Shown here: positions 8,355-13,334 of the stretch, piece by piece
Layout of the letters: each line of letters begins with the position of its first letter
Numbering within the stretch: position 1 is the first letter of the stretch
NCBI GenBank assembly: GCA_009785655.1
Contig: WQVW01000018.1
Span: 1 to 13,334 of the forward strand
Length of the DNA: 13,334 bases
Direction: 5' to 3'
Origin: Oscillospiraceae bacterium
Lineage (GTDB): Bacteria; Bacillota; Clostridia; Oscillospirales; Oscillospiraceae
The notes under the pieces: model-generated
What the model was told of the DNA's origin: nothing
The model's input: only the letters and a program-made list of their open reading frames with translations
The model's database searches: none
Position numbers and translations under genes: made by a program

Positions 8355-9329
8355 TTATAAGCCGCAAAATTTCTGCTGCTCAGCAATATATCTTTCTAAC
8401 ATAGGCAAATCCGTTGACATCAGCTCAAACACAAGATAGTCAGGATTCACAAGTTCAAGTATCGTTTGTATCGATGCATCGGCAAAAGGCATATGCGCGT
8501 CGATGCGCAAGACGTGATGATACGCATTGGCATATCGCTCCCAAAAGCTGCCCGCTATATCACGTAAACCCTCGCCCCGTATGACCGCTTGCAAATATTC
8601 ACCCGTCAGCGCACCGTTTAGGTGGATGCCTTTGATATATGAAAGCATCGCGGGTCTGTCACATAAGACAGCCATGATGTATTCCGCCGCCTCGGCATAC
8701 GACCCCAGTGCCGGATTGGTAATCATCATATGCCCAATGTCCAGCATGAAGCCTTTATGCGGGTGGCGAATCCCTTCCATCATCCGCAAGGCAAGCGATT
8801 CATCAAGCAGGGTAATCCCCGGATACCACAGATTTTCAAACAGCAGCGTCATGTCGCATGTAAAGCCGTCCAGCACGTCGTTTATAAGCGCAGCAAAGGC
8901 GTCTATCACGTCACCGGAGTCACTTCCGAATGTGTGCGTAAAAATCTCTGAAAGGGAAGTGTGAGAAGCGTGAAAGACCGCGTATCGCGCCCCGGCGTCT
9001 TCCGCCGTACGCAGACCTTCTCGGTATTTCGACACGAACTCATCACGCGTTTTCGCGCCGTAATACTGCTGCCAATCATCGTCAGTGCCGAACGCCTGGC
9101 GCAGTGCATTCACGTCGCCGCGCAGAAAATCAATACATACAGGCCAATAGCGCATGTGGACACCCATCACAGCGTCCGCTGGATACCAATCCGTCTCATC
9201 CGCACCGCACTGCATGATTTCAAATCCATCTAAGCCGTTGCGGTGCAAAAAGTCTGTCAATTTGCCTGTGTCGTTGTCAAACTTTGCTTTGTCTGTTGGA
9301 TGCGTGGTCATGTTAGTCAACTTTAACAT
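8355..9329 (-). CDS. Xylose-isomerase-like TIM-barrel protein of unknown substrate
   Basis: This 324-residue protein resembles the sugar phosphate isomerase/epimerase (AP-endonuclease 2-like TIM barrel) superfamily, whose members use a divalent metal held by His, Asp and Glu at strand ends. The pattern seen is FHASH (His120, His123), LFENLW (Glu165), LDIGH (Asp197, His200), GIHLNG (His236), RIDAHMPF (Asp277, His279) and VFEL (Glu302), a full set of likely metal ligands, so it is probably an active enzyme. There is no signal peptide, so it should be cytoplasmic. The ATG at 9329 has a modest GAGGT site. It sits 27 bp after btuD and ends 14 bp before the ChlI-like start, in the middle of corrinoid genes. 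I know of no established role for this family in B12 metabolism. The fold assignment is fairly sure; the reaction is unknown. Confidence 0.75.
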   Translation of the reverse strand: MLKLTNMTTHPTDKAKFDNDTGKLTDFLHRNGLDGFEIMQCGADETDWYPADAVMGVHMRYWPVCIDFLRGDVNALRQAFGTDDDWQQYYGAKTRDEFVSKYREGLRTAEDAGARYAVFHASHTSLSEIFTHTFGSDSGDVIDAFAALINDVLDGFTCDMTLLFENLWYPGITLLDESLALRMMEGIRHPHKGFMLDIGHMMITNPALGSYAEAAEYIMAVLCDRPAMLSYIKGIHLNGALTGEYLQAVIRGEGLRDIAGSFWERYANAYHHVLRIDAHMPFADASIQTILELVNPDYLVFELMSTDLPMLERYIAEQQKFCGL

Positions 9330-9356
9330 TTATATAACCTCATAGCAGTAATCTTC

Positions 9357-10553
9357 TTAACATAAGTCTCCAAGTGCCGTAATCAATTCCGGCACGGTCT
9401 CGCAATAGATAGGCTGTTTGCCGGCAGGGGAGTGGACGCTGTCTTTCGTCCGCAATGTATAGACCTTTTTGCCCTTTTCCAGTGCCAAACGAAGCATATC
9501 CATATTTCTTGCATTCGTTGCACCGGCCGGAAATCCAGTGTCAATGATGACGTCATGCCGTTGCATCAACCGACACGCCGCGTCATAGTTTTCGTCAGAT
9601 ATCGCCTGAAAATCATCTTCCGTCACGATGTGGTTGCACAGTGCGCGTGCGACATGCGCGTCAACATCGCTTTGATGCAGCACACCGCAGTCCATCCCAA
9701 AACCCGCCCTGCGCAGCGCACGGAACACAGGTATTCCGGTACCCGCACCACCAATAATGAACAAGGCGCTTTTTTGCGAATAACTGCCCAACTCCAGACT
9801 GCACAACAAATCGTCATATCTGGCGCTTGAAATGTCGTAAAGCTCCTGAATGATACCCTCCCGTACGATTTGTTCCGGCGGCCCTTGGGCGATAATCTCT
9901 CCGTTTTTAATCATCAGCACGGTTTTGCAGCCCTTCAGTGCCAGATCAATATCATGCAGTGCCATGATGATCGTGATGCCTTTCTCACTGCACAACCTGG
10001 CCAAGACTTCTATGACCTCCGCACGGTGACTGATATCCAAATGGCTGGTCGGCTCGTCCAGTACAATCAGCTCCGGTTCTTGTGCAAGTGCGCGGGCAAT
10101 CATCACTTTTTGCTTTTCGCCGTCGCTCAATTCATTATAGTACCGATGCGCCAGTTCTTGCGCCCTGACGCTTGTGAGGGCATCCATGACAATCTCTCGG
10201 TCATGTGCTTTCAGTTTGCCGAAAAAGCCTGTGTATGGATGCCTGCCCATCGCGGCGATTTCAAAAGCAGTCAAAAGCCCCGGCTGCAACTTGTCGGTCA
10301 ATACAACGGCCATCCGCCTTGCAAGGCTTGATTTCGGAAGCAGTTGTATGTTGATATTCTCTATATACACCGCGCCTTCAACAGGGCTCAACATGCCTGA
10401 TAAGGTTCGGAGAATCGTTGATTTCCCCGAACCATTTGGCCCTAAGAGGCATACCATGCCCCCGCGCAATGCTTCAATATCAACCTCATCAACGACACAG
10501 CGTTTCCCATACCCAACTTTCAAATCCACTGTGCGCATGACTGTCTGACTCAT
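9357..10553 (-). CDS. btuD: Corrinoid ABC transporter ATPase BtuD-like with a C-terminal Rossmann-like domain
   Basis: This is the ATP-binding subunit of a FecE/BtuD-type importer, 398 residues against about 250-270 for the usual ATPase. The ABC module (1-255) has Walker A GPNGSGKST (38-46), signature LSDGEKQKV (142-150), Walker B LIVLDEP (162-168) and His200. The usual Q-loop glutamine seems replaced in VVLTDKLQPG (83-92). An extra domain (about 262-398) starts with a glycine-rich FIIGGAGTGIP (265-275) and contains DVIIDTGFPAGATN (334-347), looking like a nucleotide-binding Rossmann-type fold. Similar tails occur, as I recall, on some archaeal and clostridial BtuD-like ATPases. The start at 10553 overlaps the permease stop by 4 bp (ATGA) and has an AGGAGG site upstream. 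The tail's job is unknown; sensing of a nucleotide or of a corrinoid intermediate are possibilities. Confidence 0.86.
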   Translation of the reverse strand: MSQTVMRTVDLKVGYGKRCVVDEVDIEALRGGMVCLLGPNGSGKSTILRTLSGMLSPVEGAVYIENINIQLLPKSSLARRMAVVLTDKLQPGLLTAFEIAAMGRHPYTGFFGKLKAHDREIVMDALTSVRAQELAHRYYNELSDGEKQKVMIARALAQEPELIVLDEPTSHLDISHRAEVIEVLARLCSEKGITIIMALHDIDLALKGCKTVLMIKNGEIIAQGPPEQIVREGIIQELYDISSARYDDLLCSLELGSYSQKSALFIIGGAGTGIPVFRALRRAGFGMDCGVLHQSDVDAHVARALCNHIVTEDDFQAISDENYDAACRLMQRHDVIIDTGFPAGATNARNMDMLRLALEKGKKVYTLRTKDSVHSPAGKQPIYCETVPELITALGDLC

Positions 10554-11584
10554 AACGCGTTATTCCTCCTCACCAGCATGAAGATTAAGAGCGGCGCGCC
10601 GACCAATGCCGTAATGGCACCGATCGCAAGCTCACGCGGTGCTAATACCGTCCTGGCGATCAGATCGCAAAGGCTCAACATCAGTGCCCCGCCAAGAATG
10701 CTGGCGGGCAGCAAAACGCGGTTGTCCGCTGTTTTAAAGCCCATCCGCATCATGTGCGGCACAGCCAGTCCCACAAATGAGATGGGGCCGGCAAACGCCG
10801 TCAACGCCGCCGTCAGCACGCTGGCGATGACGATAATAGCCATGCGGAAGAAACGGATACCAACCCCCATGCTGACCGCATATTTCTCGCCGAGCAGCAG
10901 CGCGTTTAACGGTTTGGACATCAGGATGGCCGCCAATGAGAAAACCCCTGTTATGGCCAAGAGTATCTGAACCTGCTGCCACGTAAAGCCGGAAAAACTG
11001 CCCATCGTCCATAAAGTGAGTCTGCCGACGGTTTCAAGATCAGCAAACGCCGTCAATATGCTTCTGACAGACCCGGCCAGGAATCCTATCATGATGCCAA
11101 TGACCAGCAGTGTCACAATGCTCTTCACTTTCCCGGCGGCAAAGACAACCGCAAGCATGACGATAAGCGCCCCAATAAGCGAACCGATAAACATGAACAA
11201 CGGGGACAGTATATTAAATCCAAACGTAACCCCGCCCAGCATAACGATGCTGACAAACATGATAGAACCGGAAGAAATGCCCAGCACATACGGCTCAACA
11301 ATCGGATTGCCGAAGAATATTTGCAGCATCAAGCCCGAAATCGCAAGACATGCACCGCCTGCCAACGTCGCTAATGTCCTTGGCAGGCGGATTCTCATGA
11401 TGATGGATTCATGAACCGCACTTTCAATCTGTCGCCCGAATATAGTCCGCACAACATCCGGCAGCGGCACATTGACTGAGCCCATGGCAATGTTCAAACA
11501 AAAGACCACAGCCACACTGATTAACAAGCCAACAAACATGAATCTGCGTCGCGCGGCCCTTGCTGTTTCAATACTTGCTTGCAT
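10550..11584 (-). CDS. btuC: Corrinoid ABC transporter permease BtuC-like (FecCD family)
   Basis: This is the membrane subunit of a binding-protein-dependent importer for vitamin B12, iron siderophores or heme, 344 residues and about ten membrane helices, as normal for FecCD proteins. Family blocks are visible: RLPRTLATLAGG (66-77), GNPIVEPYVLGISSG (92-106), the GEKYAVSMGV cytoplasmic coupling region (232-241), GPISFVGLAVPHMMR (266-280) and the C-terminal GAITALVGAPLLIFML (322-337). The ATG at 11584 is preceded by AGGAGGAG. The gene follows btuF after 100 bp that hold a strong hairpin and overlaps btuD by 4 bp. The family alone cannot separate B12 from siderophore or heme transport. The upstream cobalamin riboswitch and cbiZ in the same operon favour corrinoids. 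Confidence 0.92.
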   Translation of the reverse strand: MQASIETARAARRRFMFVGLLISVAVVFCLNIAMGSVNVPLPDVVRTIFGRQIESAVHESIIMRIRLPRTLATLAGGACLAISGLMLQIFFGNPIVEPYVLGISSGSIMFVSIVMLGGVTFGFNILSPLFMFIGSLIGALIVMLAVVFAAGKVKSIVTLLVIGIMIGFLAGSVRSILTAFADLETVGRLTLWTMGSFSGFTWQQVQILLAITGVFSLAAILMSKPLNALLLGEKYAVSMGVGIRFFRMAIIVIASVLTAALTAFAGPISFVGLAVPHMMRMGFKTADNRVLLPASILGGALMLSLCDLIARTVLAPRELAIGAITALVGAPLLIFMLVRRNNAL

Positions 11585-11635
11585 TACCGACTCCTCCTAT
11601 TTTTCTTTTGACGATGCCTTGCGTTGACCCGGAAA

Positions 11636-11668
11636 AGCGGGGGAGGCGGAATAACCCGCCGCCCCGCT
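11636..11668 (-). terminator. Strong GC-rich hairpin between btuF and btuC (attenuator or mRNA stabiliser)
   Basis: Arms of 7 bp (11636-11642 with 11662-11668) and 5 bp (11645-11649 with 11656-11660) are separated by a small internal loop and closed by a 6-nt loop. In the transcript the stem is followed by only four U residues (UUUUCC), so read-through is likely. Such a structure after a binding-protein gene commonly lets btuF accumulate above the permease genes, by partial termination or by protecting the upstream mRNA end. Confidence 0.55.
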
Positions 11669-11684
11669 GTAACTGACCCTATGC

Positions 11685-12872
11685 CTATTCAGCCAGTGGA
11701 TTGTAGTTAAAAACTGCATGATTGGGGAATAATTCCGGGTGGAAGATCGCGGCCAGATCTATCACCTGTCCGGCAAGCCGGTCGGTAAAATACCAATAGC
11801 CAACGTGGAACTGCCAAACGTTTCTGTGAACAATCACCGGGGCATTTTCTATAATCGGCACCATAGCCAGCAATGACTCGTAATCCGGAACAGACTGCGC
11901 GTTCATGGCAAGGATAAATACATCCGCGTCAACCAATGCTGCGTAGAATTCCTCAAAGCTGATTTGCCCGCCTACATCAAACATCCATTCGCCGCCGGCT
12001 GAGCGCACCTGATTCGCGACAAATGAATCTGCGCCCGATACCCATATCGTACCCTGCCAAACCAAACCCCACGCGACATTCGGGCGGTGCGCCGCATCCG
12101 CGACGACCGCATACATTTCCTCAAGCATTGCGAATTGATTATTTACATAATCGACAACTTGTTCATCTATACCAAAAAACGGCGCGAAAAACAGCTTCCA
12201 TTCCATCCGCCCCTGATATGTCGGCTCCATGTACTCGTTATTGACGGCATAAGGGATGCCCAGCTCTTCCAGCATAGTTATCAGCTCCGTTTGCGGTGAC
12301 GAGCCGGTGTATACAAACACCAAATCAGGATTTGAAAGCACCAAAAGCTCGTAATCCGGGTCTCTCCAGCTGCCAAGATACAGAATATCATAGCCTGACG
12401 CGTCAACGTCCGCGTCCAGATACGGCACCTGTCCGTGCGGAGTGACGATACCTGCGACATTGCCCCAGATGTCGAACGGGGCAATCATCCCAACATGCGT
12501 GGTAGAACCAAATACTGCCCGTTGTATCGGGGTTTCGATCACTATCATATCGTCGTCAACATCTGTCGGTACGACTTGTCCTCTTGGCACAAGCAAAAAC
12601 CGCTGATTTTCCGCGTCGGTGACGATGGTAATGTTGTCCGCTAAGTATTCCACTGAAAAGCCTGTGGCGTAACGAATCTCCATAAATCTGCTCTCCGGCT
12701 CGGTTTCCGCGGGTTCAGTTTCCGCCGGTGCTGTCGGTTGTGTCGTGTCAGGCGCAGTGGCGGCAGGTGTGGTATCCGCTGGCTGCGTGGTTTGTTCTTC
12801 CGCCGCGCAGGACGCGAGTAACGCGATGGCAAGGATAGATGCTGCTAATATGAATAAAATCTTCTTCTTCAT
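11685..12872 (-). CDS. btuF: Corrinoid-binding lipoprotein, BtuF-like substrate-binding protein
   Basis: This is the extracytoplasmic binding protein of the BtuFCD-type importer, 395 residues. A lipoprotein signal peptide has a Lys-rich start, a hydrophobic core (5-19) and lipobox LASC with the lipidated Cys22. A low-complexity linker rich in Thr, Pro, Ala and Glu follows (about 24-60), as often seen in Gram-positive lipoproteins. The mature part fits the periplasmic-binding (TroA-like, class III) fold. Blocks are YDILYLGSWRDPDYE (161-175), NPDLVFVYTG (181-190), EYMEPTYQGRMEWKLFFAPFFG (213-234 region) and NVAWGLVWQGTIWVSG (265-280). The start at 12872 is chosen over a longer frame to 12989 because AAGGAGG lies 9 nt upstream and the signal peptide begins exactly there. 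It is the first gene of the operon. The ligand is inferred as a corrinoid from the riboswitch. Confidence 0.88.
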   Translation of the reverse strand: MKKKILFILAASILAIALLASCAAEEQTTQPADTTPAATAPDTTQPTAPAETEPAETEPESRFMEIRYATGFSVEYLADNITIVTDAENQRFLLVPRGQVVPTDVDDDMIVIETPIQRAVFGSTTHVGMIAPFDIWGNVAGIVTPHGQVPYLDADVDASGYDILYLGSWRDPDYELLVLSNPDLVFVYTGSSPQTELITMLEELGIPYAVNNEYMEPTYQGRMEWKLFFAPFFGIDEQVVDYVNNQFAMLEEMYAVVADAAHRPNVAWGLVWQGTIWVSGADSFVANQVRSAGGEWMFDVGGQISFEEFYAALVDADVFILAMNAQSVPDYESLLAMVPIIENAPVIVHRNVWQFHVGYWYFTDRLAGQVIDLAAIFHPELFPNHAVFNYNPLAE

Positions 12873-12881
12873 TTGATAATG

Positions 12882-12888
12882 CCTCCTT
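12882..12888 (-). promoter_or_regulatory. Shine-Dalgarno site that decides the btuF start
   Basis: The minus strand reads AAGGAGG 9 nt before the ATG at 12872. The longer frame beginning at 12989 would translate through the leader hairpins and bury the lipoprotein signal peptide, so it is rejected. Confidence 0.85.
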
Positions 12889-12943
12889 GAATTTAAACCA
12901 AATCCAATGGTACCAAATTCGATTTGGTCGTTTGAATGTGCCG

Positions 12944-12984
12944 GGCGCGGCGGCACCGGGGACCCAGTCCGGCAACGCCGCGCC
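12944..12984 (-). repeat. Long GC-rich hairpin in the btuF leader
   Basis: Sixteen-nucleotide arms (12944-12959 and 12969-12984) pair with one mismatch and two G-U pairs in the transcript, closed by a 9-nt loop. No U-run follows, so it is not an ordinary intrinsic terminator. It may shape the mRNA 5' end or be part of a second control step. Confidence 0.65.
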
Positions 12985-13058
12985 TGCATAGGGAAAGGAA
13001 ACGCTTTTTGTATGATGCCTTAGGAGGTTTGCTCTATATATGTCCAATCTATAAAGCC

Positions 13059-13102
13059 AAAAATAATAAGCGCTCGTACCCGCAAATGGGTAAACGAACG
13101 CT
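13059..13102 (-). terminator. Intrinsic terminator acting as the riboswitch expression platform
   Basis: In the transcript, arms 13102-13095 and 13076-13069 (8 bp including one G-U) and 13092-13088 with 13081-13077 (5 bp) form a stem with a UU bulge and a 6-nt loop, followed by UUAUUAUUUUU. It lies about 40 nt after the cobalamin aptamer and before the first gene, as expected for B12-dependent premature termination. Bases 13113-13118 can pair with 13094-13099 of the 5' arm, a possible short anti-terminator. Confidence 0.85.
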
Positions 13103-13143
13103 CACAAAAACAGTTCGCAACCCGGTGGAGGCAGGCGCGGTGG

Positions 13144-13252
13144 CTGATTCGGCATGTATCTGACTTATCCCTTCCGGGCATCACAGTGACCTACTCGCGG
13201 GGCATCTCACCCCATTCCATGTTCCGCCTTTTATCAAGGCGGATCGAATCAA
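13144..13252 (-). ncRNA. Cobalamin riboswitch, compact form
   Basis: The minus-strand RNA shows the cobalamin aptamer core. A closing stem P1 pairs 13245-13251 with 13145-13151 (UGAUUCG/CGAAUCA). A hairpin at 13224-13242 is followed by GGAAU. A P4-like hairpin GGGGUGAGAUGCCCC lies at 13199-13213, then CACUGUGA (13181-13188). The B12 box AAGUCAGAUACAUGCC (13151-13166) is a clear variant of the consensus AGUCAGGAGACCUGCC. In place of the large peripheral P6-region extension of classical adenosylcobalamin riboswitches there is only a CCC-GGAA-GGG mini-hairpin (13169-13178), which resembles the shorter class II type. Together with the downstream terminator it should switch the operon off when cobalamin is plentiful. 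Ligand preference (adenosyl, methyl or hydroxo form) cannot be read directly. Confidence 0.86.
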
Positions 13253-13272
13253 CAGTATTTACTTTGGATATC

Positions 13273-13301
13273 AGTTTGGCATAAAATCCCCGGTTTGTCA
13301 A
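13273..13301 (-). promoter_or_regulatory. Sigma-A-like promoter of the operon
   Basis: A perfect -35 box TTGACA (13296-13301) is followed after 17 bp by CAAACT (13273-13278). That -10 box is poor (3 of 6 matches) but is preceded by TGC, an extended -10 element. Transcription would start near 13266, about 15 nt before the riboswitch P1 stem. Confidence 0.62.
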
Positions 13302-13311
13302 TAGGGATTTT
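13283..13311. repeat. Perfect inverted repeat over the -35 region
   Basis: AAAATCCC (13283-13290) and GGGATTTT (13304-13311) form perfect 8-bp arms with a 13-bp spacer that contains the -35 box. It could be an operator for a dimeric regulator, or the terminator of a gene lying to the right of the window. The remaining bases to 13334 show nothing recognisable. Confidence 0.55.
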
Positions 13312-13334
13312 CAAATATCATGGGAAATGCAAAA

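Larger units (their letters stand above)
12873..13058 (-). other. Structured leader between the riboswitch terminator and btuF
   Basis: About 190 nt of untranslated leader without a credible gene. It holds a long GC-rich hairpin (12944-12984), a small perfect hairpin (7-bp arms 12912-12918 and 12922-12928) and a second copy of one arm (12897-12903), so the middle arm could pair with either. A CCUCCU stretch (13022-13027) could pair with the btuF ribosome site over only 6 bp. Nothing else was recognised. Confidence 0.6.

Noticed and set aside
8341..8367. TTG start adding nine residues to the ChlI-like protein
   Set aside because: The ATG at 8340 has a purine-rich AAAGGGGAT site at suitable distance and fits the family N-terminus; the TTG lies inside the end of the previous gene without a clear site.
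9357..12872. Heme or siderophore importer instead of a corrinoid importer
   Set aside because: The protein families allow it, but a cobalamin riboswitch ahead of the first gene and cbiZ in the same operon make a corrinoid the better reading. It stays a possible alternative for the CobN partner substrate.
12897..12928. Two copies of ACCAAAT competing for one ATTTGGT as a switch
   Set aside because: The adjacent pairing (3-nt loop) is clearly better than the distant one, and neither covers the ribosome site.
13022..13027. CCUCCU in the leader as an anti-Shine-Dalgarno switch for btuF
   Set aside because: Pairing with the btuF ribosome site is only 6 bp with mismatched flanks and about 130 nt between; chance is a sufficient explanation.
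12748..13047. 99-codon minus-strand frame covering the leader and the start of btuF
   Set aside because: It is out of frame with btuF, covers the leader hairpins and overlaps the lipoprotein signal peptide; no family resemblance.

Overview
The window looks like one long minus-strand operon, about 13 kb, for import and handling of corrinoids (vitamin B12-type cobalt tetrapyrroles). The likely host is an anaerobic, Clostridia-like Firmicute. This rests on strong AGGAGG-type Shine-Dalgarno sites, tightly overlapping genes, a TTGACA promoter, a riboswitch ending in an intrinsic terminator, and a lipoprotein with a Thr/Pro/Glu/Ala-rich linker. It is inference; there is no rRNA or housekeeping marker here. 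No tRNA, rRNA, CRISPR array, transposase or phage gene was seen, and no credible plus-strand gene.

Layout in transcription order (right to left). A sigma-A-like promoter (13273-13301) overlaps a perfect 8-bp-arm inverted repeat. It drives a leader with a compact cobalamin riboswitch (13144-13252), an intrinsic terminator (13059-13102) and about 190 nt of structured leader. Then come btuF (lipoprotein corrinoid-binding protein), a strong hairpin, btuC (FecCD-type permease) and btuD (ATPase with an extra C-terminal Rossmann-like domain). Next are a xylose-isomerase-like TIM-barrel protein, a ChlI-type AAA+ chelatase subunit, a ChlD-type AAA+/VWA chelatase subunit, and cbiZ (adenosylcobinamide amidohydrolase, with an extra C-terminal part). 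The run ends with an ABC-2 exporter ATPase, its membrane partner, and cobN, the large chelatase subunit, which runs off the left edge.

How the parts may work together. BtuFCD brings in corrinoids, and CbiZ removes the nucleotide loop from adenosylcobinamide-type corrinoids to give adenosylcobyric acid. ChlI, ChlD and CobN together form a complete class I ATP-dependent chelatase, which could insert cobalt or, speculatively, exchange or remove metal. The ABC-2 pair between cbiZ and cobN may export a product or side product. No other corrin-ring or nucleotide-loop gene is present. A full chelatase sitting with import and salvage genes under one cobalamin riboswitch, together with an unassigned TIM-barrel enzyme and an ABC-2 exporter, is the most interesting aspect of the window.
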